Below are positions 43,967-55,152 of a stretch of DNA of 64,000 nt, piece after piece. The DNA is from Hofstenia miamia (Eukaryota > Xenacoelomorpha > Acoela), in the NCBI GenBank assembly GCA_004352715.1, contig SCFE01000034.1, forward strand, positions 1,574,590-1,638,589, read 5' to 3'. Every line of letters begins with the position of its first letter. The first letter of the stretch is position 1. The notes under the pieces were generated by a model, which had not been told where the DNA came from, did not search any database, and saw only the letters and a list, made by a program, of their open reading frames with translations. Position numbers and translations under genes: made by a program.

Positions 43967-45957
43967 TACGTTTTCCTACACGTAGGAATTCTATTCTAAT
44001 TGTATTACTAGCAGTTATTATCATATCTGGTGAAGAACATGCAACAGAATGCAAACGGAATGACATTCTTGTTTGCCTCACTTAGGTAGACGAGTGCAAA
44101 CGGAAAGGCACTTTTTCTGACGATTAAAAATAGCGGTGTCAATTTAGATATTAGAAATTTATTTAGTGATTTTACTTGTACAACATTTATTATTAATCAA
44201 GTTTTATAGATATAAAGATCCAAAAAAATCTATGACGAAAAATAAGTTAGGCTAAAAGTCAATCGCTTTTGACCAAAGTATAGGCCAAAGCAGAAATCAG
44301 AAATTTGAATTAATATCGATCGTCAGATTGGAAGGAATATTAATTAAAAAGACCTGTAAGTGGTTTTAGTTTTGAATGGTATACCAGATATTGTTATAAT
44401 GCATTACTAAATTGTAACAAAGGTCATTAACAATAAACTTTTACCAAAGTTCAGGCTTTCTTTAACTTTACTTAATTAATTGGATTTGCGGATAATGCAA
44501 ATTAGCTAAATTTCTACGTGGCAATGGTGGTTGTGAAGTTGCTGATGATACCTAATAAGATCAATCGATATATTCATAAATTATCCACGTAGGTGTTAAA
44601 ATATTACTGCCTATTTAATCGAAGTTATGAAGGAATGCTTTCTATCAAAAATAGATTATCTAAACCTTATCCGAAGTTGGTACTCGCTATTAATCACTAA
44701 GTGTTTAATAATTCATTTGATTATATGTACCTCTGGTGCCCAATCTGTTTAAAGGAGGAACTTGTCTTTGCTGATGTTTGAAGGAGAGAGAGATGTCATT
44801 ATATGTTAATTAAATATTGCATTATTAATAATTGGTGAATCGTGTAGCATCATCCAAGAAAGAACACTCAAAACTCTATCGATGATTTATGTTAATTCTT
44901 GAAAAATGCATTTATTAATTTTGATAGTTTAATTTCGGCAAGTAGTAGTCGCCAAAATGGTTTGACAAAATTACGTGTGGACGATACGCCTGCACACAGT
45001 TCTGCAAAGCCACGCGGTACGCAGAAATTTAAACCGTGGGAAAACCAAAATTGAAATAAGGCGACTGGTACTTGTTTAGCAGCATTTAATCGGTAAATAT
45101 GTTTTAGTAAATTTTGTATAAATAGAAAACCACGAGCTGTGAATATGATGAACATTAACCTCGTTATATTTTCATTGATTATTGCGGTTTGATTAATTAA
45201 TACTTTATGCGCAGCNTTTTACGTAATAGCAGCTAGTGTCTGTCATTGCAAACAACTACTGACATTATACGAATTGAGCTTGAGCACTAAGTCGAGTTGT
45301 GTTCATAGTTTATTTCACTCATTAGGGCACACATAACAAACATAGTTTTCATGAGATTGAGCTGAGTTGGAATCACAATGGATCGAATCTGTAACTACGA
45401 AATGGATGGAGTTGTTGGCAGTTCTGGCGAACCTGTTATGATCTCAGTGACTTGGCGTCGGGCAAGTGCGCCCAGAGATTTCAGTACTCTTCAATCGATG
45501 AAGTATCTAAACAATACTACTTACTAATTGTTATTGGAACATCTGTTAGTGCAGTGTGGAATATACAATTAAAGGACAGAAGAGGAAACTTAGATAATAC
45601 TTACCCCGTGATAGCTGGCGCTGATCCCTGGATTGATTCTCTAAATAGATTATCTAGCTATGAAGTGTTAGTTTCACCTGGGTAGCGATATTACAATCGG
45701 TAAACTGAAACTAATGGTTAAATTATTCTCTATTGGTATTTACAATGGAATTGGTATTACAAATAATTAGTTCGATGTACAATGAGAATAAATTGTTTGT
45801 GGCTAATCCCACAAGTTAACCATAGATTACACCAAGGGTTGCATGACAGTGATTCATTCGCTAATAAGACATCGGGTATGTGTATGCTGTTAAATTCTCA
45901 GTGCGCGAAGAACCTAAACACATTATCGTTATCATTAGTAATACTTGTGGATACATT
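43967..45957. other. AT-rich DNA with minor frames
   Basis: No recognised gene. Frames at 44892-45155 (minus, 87 codons) and 45452-45685 (plus, 77 codons) are less AT-rich than the surroundings but match no family. A single n at 45216 marks a join. Confidence 0.4.
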
Positions 45958-45977
45958 GGGTGCGTTCGCTTACCCAT

Positions 45978-46775
45978 GTAGCCACCACCAGTGGTCCACT
46001 GGTGGGGAATGAGTGGCATAGGCGACCACCAGTTCCCACCAGTGGACCACTAGTGGGGAAGCAGTGACAGGAGTGGCAATTACAGCCACTCATAGCCACT
46101 AGTGGACCACTGGTGGATAAGTAGTGGCAGTAGTAGCAATTGCAGCCACTCATAGCCACCAGTGGACCACTGGTGGACCACTAGTGACATCTGATTTACT
46201 CTTAATCATAAATAATATGAGCTAATGCTTGAAAGTAAAATATTATTCATTATTATGCTCTCTTAGATCTCATAAACATATAAAATTCCTTGTGAAGAGC
46301 TTTTTTGCAATTTTCTGTTTGCAAAAATTATAAGATATATGTACAGAATGAAATTTCAGAATAATTTATTCACGATTATTCGTGGACCTTGAAATCAATG
46401 TCTACTTAAAATTGGGCAAAATATATTTTTAATTATTGAAAAAAAATAATGTTTAAAAATTGCAATTTTTTCGAAAATTGAAAATTAAATCTAAATTGGG
46501 CATTTTGTGTGCTTGTTGTTACTGCTTATAATAAGAAATTCATTATACTTTCCATTGTAAATCTAAATTAAATGTAAATAGTGAGCTTGCCAGCATTGCC
46601 TTCAACCCTTTGTTGGGTTTGTCTTAGTTTAAACTGCAATGTTTAAACTCTATAAATATAAAAGTTTGCTGTTGCTACATTTGAGACATTGCTCTAATGC
46701 TTAAATCATAATTTTGCCACCAGTGGCCCACCAATTAGCCAACAGTGGACCACTGGTGGTCCACTGGTGCACGGG
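45978..46775. mobile_element. Palindrome-rich foldback-like insertion in Harbinger copy 1
   Basis: The left part (45978-46187) is an irregular array of CCAGTGGACCACTGG-type palindromes with GAGTGGC/GCAGTGGC spacers. The right part (46719-46775) has the same palindromes. The middle (46200-46700) is AT-rich and similar to 28710-29034. The position is empty in the second Harbinger copy, where the terminus is followed directly by a short unique stretch and GTGGCCACTAGAGC. Palindromic ends enclosing a unique centre suggest a foldback-type element; no transposase is visible. Confidence 0.5.
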
Positions 46776-46937
46776 TGGCCACTAGAGCATTCTCTTATGA
46801 TCATGGAGGCTTTTTTTCGTGGCCATGAAACAACAACTGAATTAATTTCTTGTTGCCTTGATATGATTGGCACTTATTTAGGTAACCTCGTTCTTTTGCG
46901 CAATCCGTATTCCTCATTTATCAATAGCAGATTTTAA

Positions 46938-47455
46938 ATGAACAACTCAATTTGGTTTCCTCTTAGTGCTGAAGCATTGCAAAGTGCAGAATTAGATACT
47001 GTATACACTGATTTAGATAATCAAACAACAAACTTTAGTGCAAATGTACCAATTGAACAGGAAAATAGTTTTGTGCAAAAGTCGAAATGGACTGACGCTC
47101 AAGTCGAATTCTTGATTAATAATTATGAAGAGGAATATAATCGAATGTTGAAACAAAAGTACACTAAAATAATTATGTGGAACAAGATCGCAAGTCGCTT
47201 AAACACTGCTCTATCAACAGATTTTTCTTCAGGTCAGGTCGAAAATAAATGGAAAAACCTGACAGAGATATACAAGAAGCATATTTTGTCAAAACGAAAA
47301 ACAGGAGGCGGATCTGTACCAAGATGGAAATGGTTTGAACTGATGAATAACAGACTAAGTTTTCGCCCAAATTCAGAGCCTTTTGCAGAAGGGAGTAGTG
47401 GAACAAGCACTGCAATCACAGAGAGGGCATCAAGCAATGTTGCAGCTGATCCTAG
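46938..47455 (+). CDS. Harbinger Myb/SANT-like protein, truncated copy
   Basis: Starts at the same ATG context as the intact copy at 48137, and the 172 readable codons translate to the same protein (a few synonymous changes). The frame is cut by the n at 47456, after which unrelated sequence with immediate stops follows. See the intact copy for domain content. Confidence 0.8.
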
Positions 47456-47456
47456 N

Positions 47457-47937
47457 TGATGTTTTTAATTGTATTTTTAGTGTTTTAATTTTAATTGTCT
47501 AGCTTAGTTTGTAGTGCATGTGTATGTTTAGGTGTTTGTATATATTGTAAATATGTATTATAATAAATTGTACATATGCAAATTGTGCAAACGAATAAAG
47601 CTATTGAAGGTTAAATTTGTTCTAGAACATTATACAGTGCCTAAGGGTGTGTTCCGAGGAGCATTTTTTGATGAAAGTGCGTTCAGAATAGTATCTTTTT
47701 TATGTATGCTTTTTTGATGCATCTTTTATCAAGAGGCTGTGGAAGTTCATGGCAGATCGGCATAGCCATTTGAGTATGCTATGTATGTATTGTCAATTTA
47801 GTTTTAAAGCTGCATTTATATTTATCATCATAAGCATATTCTTCAAAGGTAGACAGTCCAACAGTTTTGTGCTATTCAGCATTATTATTTTGAGTACGTC
47901 TAAAATTGTTAGTACAATTGATTTGAGAATGTTCAAT
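47457..47937. other. Spacer between Harbinger copies
   Basis: No gene. At 47640-47720 a cluster of GTGCGTTCAGAATAGTATC-like and TTTTTTGATG words resembles the termini of the Tc1 element at 19069, suggesting a small solo-terminus remnant. Confidence 0.4.
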
Positions 47938-48136
47938 GGGTGCGTTCGCTTATCGGTGCGGACTGCGATTAGTGGCCACTAGAGCATTCTCTTATGATCA
48001 CGGAGGCTTTTTTTCGTGGCCATGAAACAACAACTGAATTAATTTCTCGTTGCTTTGATATGATTGGCACTTATCTAGGTAACCTCATTCTTTTGCGCAA
48101 TCCTCTGATTCCTCATTTATCAATAGCAGACTTTAA

Positions 48137-48835
48137 ATGAACAACTCAATTTGGTTTCCTCTTAGTGCTGAAGCATTACAAAGTGCAGAATTAGATACTG
48201 TATACACTGATTTAGATAATCAAACAACAAACTTTAGTGCAAATGTACCAATTGAACAGGAAAATAGTTTTGTGCAAAAGTCGAAATGGACTGACGCTCA
48301 AGTCGAATTCTTGATTAATAATTATGAAGAGGAATATAATCGAATGTTGAAACAAAAGTACACTAAAATAATTATGTGGAACAAGATCGCAAGTCGCTTA
48401 AACACTGCTCTATCAACAGATTTTTCTTCAGGTCAGGTCGAAAATAAATGGAAAAACCTGACAGAGATATACAAGAAACATATTTTGTCAAAACGAAAAA
48501 CAGGAGGCGGATCTGTACCAAGATGGAAATGGTTCGAACTGATGAATAACAGACTAAGTTTTCGCCCAAATTCAGAGCCTTTTGCAGAAGGGAGTAGTGG
48601 AACAAGCACTGCAATAACAGAGAGGGCATCAAGCAATGTTGCAGCCGATCCTAGTCCAGCAAAAAAACGGCGACAAGATACCAAGGAAGTGATGGTTGAA
48701 ATGCTCGACATTCAAAGAGAACAAATGCGGCAAAGTGCACAACTTCTACAGCAAAATAAAGAAGTCGGAGATGCAATTAAAGAACTTTCAAAAAACATTA
48801 GTACTCTTGTAGAACACTTTGTTAAAAATAGTTAG
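48137..48835 (+). CDS. Harbinger Myb/SANT-like DNA-binding accessory protein
   Basis: Intact 232-codon frame. A Myb/SANT-like (trihelix-type) domain covers about residues 48-132, with the spaced tryptophans W51, W81 and W105 and the blocks KSKWTDAQVEFLIN and VENKWKNLTEIYKKH. It is followed by a basic Gly-rich segment, RKTGGGSVPRWKWFELM. Residues 175-185 are basic (a possible nuclear localisation signal, KKRRQ), and residues 190-230 form a Gln/Glu-rich helix (QREQMRQSAQLLQQNKEVGD) likely to be a coiled coil. In Harbinger elements this protein binds the element ends and helps bring the transposase into the nucleus. It faces the transposase gene, with 207 bp between the stop codons. A nearly identical truncated copy is at 46938. 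Confidence 0.88.
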   Translation: MNNSIWFPLSAEALQSAELDTVYTDLDNQTTNFSANVPIEQENSFVQKSKWTDAQVEFLINNYEEEYNRMLKQKYTKIIMWNKIASRLNTALSTDFSSGQVENKWKNLTEIYKKHILSKRKTGGGSVPRWKWFELMNNRLSFRPNSEPFAEGSSGTSTAITERASSNVAADPSPAKKRRQDTKEVMVEMLDIQREQMRQSAQLLQQNKEVGDAIKELSKNISTLVEHFVKNS

Positions 48836-49042
48836 TCAATTAAAAACTCTTAAAAAACATTATATTCTTGCAGAACACTTTGTTAAAATGGTTTAGATAT
48901 TTTAATTTCATAAATAGTTATTGAAATAATATTGTTAATGCAACATTAAAAAATATTTTATTTTTATTTCTAATAAATAAAGTACTAAATAGACGAATTG
49001 CAATATATTTCTAAAAAACACAAAATGCATAAATACAAATCA

Positions 49043-50279
49043 TTAATTCACTTGGAAATTTAAGTGTCGATGAAAAAGTAAGTTCTTAATGTATTCCCTT
49101 TTGAGATCACCATCTTCTGATGCTATCATATAGTTAGGTAGATTTTCATTAGCTGAACTTGTAGTCCTGCATTGTTCCTCAATGCTTAGCCCTTCCTTAA
49201 TATATTTCTCAACATCACTTTCACTTAGTAAGCATATATTTGCCAATGTAGCTGAACACAAAATAATCTGAACAATTCGAAAGTCGGAAGCACATTCAAC
49301 AAAATGTAAGCGGCGAAAACGTCCTTTCAAATGGCCAATTGCGCGTTCTATAGTAAGTCGCACTTTCCGCACACATGCATTAAAGTGAAATTTAGAGGGG
49401 AAACATTGTGCAGCCATTTCTCCATAAGCTGGAACACACCACGACTGTGGCTTGTAACCAGAATCTGCAAGTTGATGTCGATTACATGAAGAGATTGGGT
49501 ATGTAATCTTCATGAAAAAACATATCATTATCCAATACTCTTTGATCGTGCACACTACCAGGCCAGCCAGCATGAATATGCGTGAATAACATATTTTCGC
49601 GACATACAAGCAACACTTGAGTTCCATAAAAATCACCTTTTGTAAAATAGTTTTCAGAAAAATGCGATGGGGCTGTTCTGGGAATCAATGTACTGTCAAT
49701 AATTCCAATTACGCTTGGTATACCAGTTTTTTGAGTAATGTAGCTATCAATATTAATCTTTTCAGCCTCAGATGGCACTTAATAAAACTATTCATTAAAT
49801 TTTTAATAACAGCTTCACAAAATATCCCAACACATTTGTGAACATTACTGACTGAAATGTCAAATTCCATTGAAATATTTAAAATACGACATCTTTGTTG
49901 CCAGATAGCGGATACCAATGTATGAATTTTTTTTCTGAGTTTCTTCTGTGAATCCTTTCCCCAATTCAGGATTATATTGTGAAGTAGTGGACAGTTCATC
50001 ATGAACACATTTGAAAGACTTTCTTGACATGCGAAAATACCGTTGAAAAACATAATCCGGAAATTTGTCTATTGTTATTTCTGAAAAGTATTTTATTCGA
50101 TACTCTTCTTTTTCATTGATACAGTTTTTGCTAAGAAAGTTAATTCCAGTTGTTGTTGAACAATTTGAGTACTGTGTAATTAAATTCGCATTAGTTTGAT
50201 GCCAGGAGGCTGCTGATGCAGTAAAAGATGCCAATGCTGGAATTAAGGCTTGCAGTATGTCGTGATTGCTATTTTGCAT
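49043..50279 (-). pseudogene. PIF/Harbinger DDE transposase, frameshifted
   Basis: Reads from ATG 50277-50279 to the stop at 49043-49045. The N-terminal part (KFPDYVFQRYFRMSRKSF) is in one frame to the A8 run near 49930. An HTH-like region (FDISVSNVHKCVGIFCEAVI) follows in a second frame. The catalytic core resumes near 49778 with GIPSVIGIIDSTLIPRTAP (first Asp) and HAGWPGSVHDQRVL (second Asp). After another shift near 49485 come HQLADSGYKPQSW and RLTIERAIGHLKGRFRRL, containing the Glu. So all three catalytic acids are present but there are at least three frame breaks: near 49930 (homopolymer), near 49777 and near 49485. Sequencing errors in homopolymers could explain the first, but probably not all. 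Confidence 0.9.
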
Positions 50280-50454
50280 AATTATAAATGAATAATGACT
50301 TAACTACAAATTTAAGCCAATCAGAATCAATATCAACAAACAATCCGCGTCGGAAAAGAATGTAATTAAAAAACAACCGGGCGTGATGAGAGAATACAGT
50401 GGCCACTTTTCAACAACTGAAAAAAGATGCGGATTGTCACAAGCGAACGCACCC

Positions 50455-52269
50455 ATTATAGATATATTCAGTGTTACATGTAGGGACTAACAATTAAGGA
50501 GTTAACAACAGTGACAACCTAATCAATGAAACAGTTACTTTCAATGATACTGGATTATAACGGGAAATAACACTGTCTATCTTTGAGAGTACGGGATTTC
50601 ACACACATTATAGTGTTTCCTTTTCCGTGTTAGGTTAATTTTTTCATTGTAGAGTTCAGTTACACTTTGCTTTTGCAGATGCTTCGATTTCATTAAATAT
50701 TTAGAAGTTTGTTGGCCCGTTACTTATAATAAAGAGATTTCACAATATTTCCAGCTGGATTTAAATTCAAAGTAGGATTTTGCAAGGAAAGAATTGTGTT
50801 GTGATATTGGTTCATAATACGTTTACAAGATTCAATCAAAACAGCATTGTTTAAATTTTTCAAATTGAAAATTTTAACCACCTGAGTACAAAATCAGTTG
50901 CACATTTCAGTACCAGATTGAATGAGTGCTTTGTACGAAGTATAAAATTTGCATGTGACATATCTTGTTTAATGATTGTTTGCATGCTATTATATTTTAG
51001 CGCAATCTAACATTTCTGGGCCATCTGACAGCTGCCCAAAGTGATCCTCTCTCGTTTGGTTTGCTAAGAATGACTTGATTCAATGATTACTAGTAGATAT
51101 CAGCAACTTAATTAACAAAACATTAACACAGTTATTGATTTTAAGAAACAAAAGCTCTAAATAGTTTTCATTAAAAAACATCATTGAGCATTGTGCATTC
51201 AAAATGGAACAGTTATAAACTAAATGAATATTTTTCGTCTTTCTCAACAATATACATATAAACATTTTTCAAATCTTAAACTCGGGGATCACCTCATAGA
51301 TTATCATTTGAAAAATGGTCTCTTCTTTAAGAGATTTTGTGAACTACAGAATTGTTGAATATCACTATTCTAACCTACTGTACAACTCCTAGATTTCTAA
51401 GAAATATCGGAAAATGTGCTAACATTTGCCAATGTTGCTTAGAAATTAGAGGTTATTGATACCAATACTGGTATCGTCGGTACGGCACCGAATCAAAAAA
51501 TGTGTTATGTTTAATAACGGAACGGTGAGGAATGGAACTACTTTAAGGTACCGCGACAATAAACTTTTGTTTTTTAGAATATCATTAATTATTGTGTGTT
51601 TTCTTGTTTTCTTTGTTTTAACGCTTTGATTAACCAGTACAATGGGAACAAATCGTAGAATAATAGGATTTACGGATCAGTACTACAAAATTTGACAGAT
51701 ATGGGACTATGACAAGATCTTTGTTGTAACACATTTAAAAAGAATTTTTTCCAAGCCGTAGTAGCAAACTTGAAAATCGTGAAGCATGCAAAAGTCGATT
51801 AGGGAACATTCTTTAATGCAATAATCAAAATTCCTATTAAAGCATATTGCCGTGGCTGAAGTTGCTCAAAAGATTAATAATTTTTCTTTGAAAATTTCGA
51901 ATTTTGGAAAAAGATTTAAATTCTCTCCATAACTAATGATAACTAATATAATTTTGAGCCAATATTTGCAAGAACTGACATTCTATTTGATATTCTTAAA
52001 AAAAATGCTTTGATATTCAATACTGTCATGAAAAAATTTTAGATTTGAGAAAGTTTCTTTGGGCGTGAAAAATTGGATACATATTTTAATTTTGTGGATT
52101 TAAATCATTCTCTTTTATCACAAAAAACGGAATTTCTATATTATGACTGTATGCAAGTAACTTTTTAATGAAATATTTGACATAGCTTCAATGCAAATTA
52201 AACCACCATTCGAATATCTCGATTTATAAAATGAAATAATTGTGATGTAGACAACTGCTGATTTTCAAG
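50455..52269. other. AT-rich DNA; 3' part may be hAT debris
   Basis: No readable gene. A GGTATCGTCGGTACGGCACC string near 51470-51490 is unusually GC-rich. From about 51600 the plus strand may be the badly decayed body of the hAT transposase whose C-terminus is at 52270. Confidence 0.4.
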
Positions 52270-52560
52270 ATAAATCACTATGGAGAATTATGGAATATCT
52301 TGATAGTTGCTTGACGTTGCTGTGTCATTTGATGTGCACTGTACCAGTTACAACTAGCACATCGGAAAGAAACTTTTCAGCTATTGGCAGAATCAAAAAT
52401 CATAAAAGAAATACTATGGGCCAAGAAAGACTTTCAACTGGACCACTTCTTTAAATAGAAAAAGAAATTTTGATAAATCTTCGCAATAAACATGGTATAT
52501 CTGATCAAGTTATTGACAAATTCTGTAAAAAAAATAGGCGAATTGAACTAATTTATAAAT
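52270..52560 (+). pseudogene. hAT transposase C-terminal dimerisation domain, decayed
   Basis: Plus-strand translation reads LWRIMEYLDSCLTLLCHLM, then VPVTTSTSERNFSAIGRIKN, then a Lys/Arg-rich segment (HKRNTMGQERLST), an in-frame TAA, and IEKEILINLRNKHG. The TSERNFS block and what follows are the signature of the hAT C-terminal dimerisation region. One stop interrupts it, and the upstream catalytic region cannot be read. A GCCACTG end at 52751, just before a TA microsatellite, is a plausible right terminus. Confidence 0.75.
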
Positions 52561-52750
52561 GAAATGCTGTTTTACATTTGTTACATTTGTTAATGCATCG
52601 ATTATAATTTTATAAAACAACTATATGGTATTACATATTGCAAATAAATTATACTTGTTATTTTTATTAAATTTCAGAAATAAGTTAGCTAAACCTTCCC
52701 AATGTTTGCAAAATTTTTCCTATGCGACTACTACAGCCACACACCGCCAC

Positions 52751-52781
52751 TGTATATATATACATATATATATATATATAT

Positions 52782-52821
<40 letters not shown>

Positions 52822-52880
52822 TATATACATATAAAGAGCATACAGTATAAATATATGTATATATATATGTATATATACAT
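52751..52880. repeat. TA-rich microsatellite
   Basis: Interrupted (TA)n with occasional C/G. Frames that read through it are meaningless. Confidence 0.9.
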
Positions 52881-53689
52881 GTTTCTCATAGTTTCGCACA
52901 AATGCAAGAATACCTATTCAAAGTTCAAGCTAACTTCATAAGATTCTATTCTTGAAAATTTCTAGGTTTGATGACCAAGAGCTTGTGTAATTTTGATGAA
53001 AGTATTTATTAAATATCCGAATTTTGACTTTTTAAGTTTAAGTTTGTATATTATAGCAAAATATTTTGTTGTGACATATCAATAACTGAATTTTTTAAAA
53101 TTTATAAATTATTTTAAGGACAAAATATATAAAAAGCATATTAATGAACTGCAAATTAACTATGAAATTTTACAAAATGTCTTTGAATTTTGAATTTATA
53201 GAGAGATGAACATAGGAATTTATGCATTAGGCAGAAGTAAAAAATATTCTTCCAATGCCTTTGTGTGGATTGGAAACGCAAACCAGACGAACTTCTTTTC
53301 AAGGTAAAACTGAATTTAAGCTTCGACAAATTAACTTGGGCAATTTGTGATCTAATTTGAATGTTTGTGAAGAAAATGAAGGCTTTGAAAACCCACTATT
53401 TCTTGTGGGATCTTAAGTTTTCTAACGCCTTTGTACAAAAGCCAACAGTCTATTGCAACAGGTAAAAATTTTGATATGTTTCGAATGACGTTTTGCTTCA
53501 CAATTTATGTGAATGTAGAAACAGATAAGTAACAATCAATGCTATCGACATACGCTATGTAACTATTGTATTCACCGATACAATCAAAGCATGCAACAGG
53601 TTTTTTGTAAATTAAGAAAGAACAGTAAAAACAATTTTCAAGAATTTAAAATTATTGAGGTAGTATTTGTATCTTGTAGGGTATGAAAA
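52881..53689. other. AT-rich DNA without recognisable features
   Basis: No frame, repeat end or RNA gene can be supported. Confidence 0.5.
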
Positions 53690-53960
53690 GGTTTACCTTA
53701 GCAGCCAGCAGGCGCTCTTTTAAGTTACCACCGTTAGTAGCCTTGGTTGGCCAAAGGGAAAGTTGCAACCCTCTCAACTGAAGTTCGGCCTTCGGCTTCA
53801 CTCTGCTGATCAGGCTCAACACAGATAAACACTCTGCGTGCCAGGGCCGCCAGAGGTTTCTCAAGATCAAACCTTCCAGACACACTTGTAGGGGTATGGT
53901 CAGGAACGGGATTTTGGTTCCACCCACTGACTTCTTCAGTAACCCCACCCCTTCATTCAG
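53690..53960 (-). repeat. GC-rich dispersed sequence, second copy
   Basis: On the minus strand it is similar to 24950-25230 inside the hAT element, sharing AGTGAAGCCGAAGGCCGA, GGCACGCAGAGTG and CCAACCAAGGCTACTAAC. It is far more GC-rich than the window. Apparent frames differ between the copies, so conservation is at DNA level. Origin unknown; a SINE or the 5' part of a retroelement is possible. Confidence 0.65.
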
Positions 53961-55113
53961 AAAGCATATGCTTAAATTCTTTCTGGCAGTGTAAGCACAA
54001 CCGCTTTTTGAACACCACTTAATATGAAAAAATACTTTGGTAACTAAAGTTTAAAATGTCATCCCCTTTCTATGTTAAGAAGACTAAATTATCTATCCAG
54101 CATATTAGAAGGGCATTAAGCAATGTTTGATCAGTCTCCACCCGACATTCTCCTCTATTAGCATTTTGATTATTAGCTGCAGTTATGAACGTCTCAATTG
54201 CATGCTATTAGTGCAATAATCCTCTTTATGCAAACTCATTTGAAAGATCAAAGGAATCCATACTGTATAAATAATCGAATGCTGATATCAGCTACTTTCT
54301 AGAGAAGAAAATTTTCCTTTAGGAATCCAAATCTAAATGAAACCCTACTCTTGAGATTTTAGAAATTTAATAGTATAAAAACATTGTTCCATTTTTGCTG
54401 ACGGGGAGGAGTGCGCACTCCCCCTTATTCTCCCTTGGATCCGCCCCTGTATACAAACATGAAATACATACAGGCTAAAATACACTCCAACTACATATAT
54501 AATTCTTCAGCTGACACGCAACTGCCAGTAAGTCAAAAACATCAACTACTTAATGACAGCTGTCCTGCACAGATTCGGGCCAACAACTATAACTTATAAA
54601 AATCCAAAAATTTTTAACACCTCTGAATGAGAAATATTGCACGAAGGACAATTAGTTTTTATTACAGCCAATTTTAGTCAATTTCCTATACTAATTTAAA
54701 AGCTTCGGATATATTCCATTAACAGTCTTTTCAAATTTTAAAGGATTTCGAATCGTATTAATTCTAGATTAAAAAACAATTCAAACGTACAAGGACTAAA
54801 GGACGGTCAGCAGTTACATTGGGAGAAGTGGCATACCGAAAAAATGAAATATATCCTACAATAGCACCTCAACGCAAATGGAAAATTTTAAATTTCATTT
54901 AGTAATTCTTAGCATGGGAATACTTTTGTTCTTCCTAAGACGGCTTGAGATTTAATTTTTTATTCAAATTGTTACCCAATTTTTATAAATTTTAACGCAC
55001 TTTATTGCACCACTTTTTACTTATTCTTGAAGCAAAAAATTACGGGCTCTGCCTATCAACCAATGGAAATCACCTAATTTTAACAAATTAGATTTCTAAA
55101 AACATTTTCTCCA
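53961..55113. other. AT-rich DNA with an orphan hAT end
   Basis: GACGGGGAGGAGTG ... TTGGATCCGCCCCTG, ending at 54449, is a typical right terminus of a hAT element, but no matching left end or 8-bp duplication was found nearby. Otherwise featureless. Confidence 0.45.
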
Positions 55114-55120
55114 TATATAA
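55114..55120 (+). promoter_or_regulatory. TATA-like box upstream of the GPCR gene
   Basis: TATATAA lies 33 bases before the GPCR ATG. If used, the 5' UTR would be only a few bases. In AT-rich DNA such a motif is expected by chance, so this is weak. Confidence 0.22.
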
Positions 55121-55152
55121 CATTCGAAGAGAGTAAAGCTTACAATTTTCAA

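Larger units (their letters stand above)
45958..47455 (+). mobile_element. PIF/Harbinger copy 1, interrupted and truncated at an assembly join
   Basis: Begins with the same terminal repeat as copy 2, GGGTGCGTTCGCTTA. From 46775 to 47455 it is nearly identical to 47973-48655. Between terminus and body lies an inserted palindrome-rich segment (45978-46775). The element ends at the n at 47456. The transposase half and right terminus are missing, either truly or because the assembly joined the wrong contigs. Confidence 0.8.
47938..50454 (+). mobile_element. PIF/Harbinger copy 2, complete ends
   Basis: The 14-bp perfect terminal inverted repeats are GGGTGCGTTCGCTT (47938-47951) and AAGCGAACGCACCC (50441-50454). 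AGTGGCCACT occurs as a subterminal motif on both sides. It is 2.5 kb with two convergent genes, the Myb/SANT-like accessory protein (plus) and the DDE transposase (minus), the standard two-gene content of animal Harbinger elements. A 3-bp target duplication is not evident (AAT left, ATT right). Confidence 0.93.

Noticed and set aside
45978-46187. CRISPR-like array (regular short repeats)
   Set aside because: Units are palindromic, irregularly spaced and without unique spacers of constant length; the context is eukaryotic.
47935-50457. AAT/ATT as the Harbinger target-site duplication
   Set aside because: The flanks are inverted, not direct, repeats, so they may simply extend the terminal repeat; no duplication is claimed.
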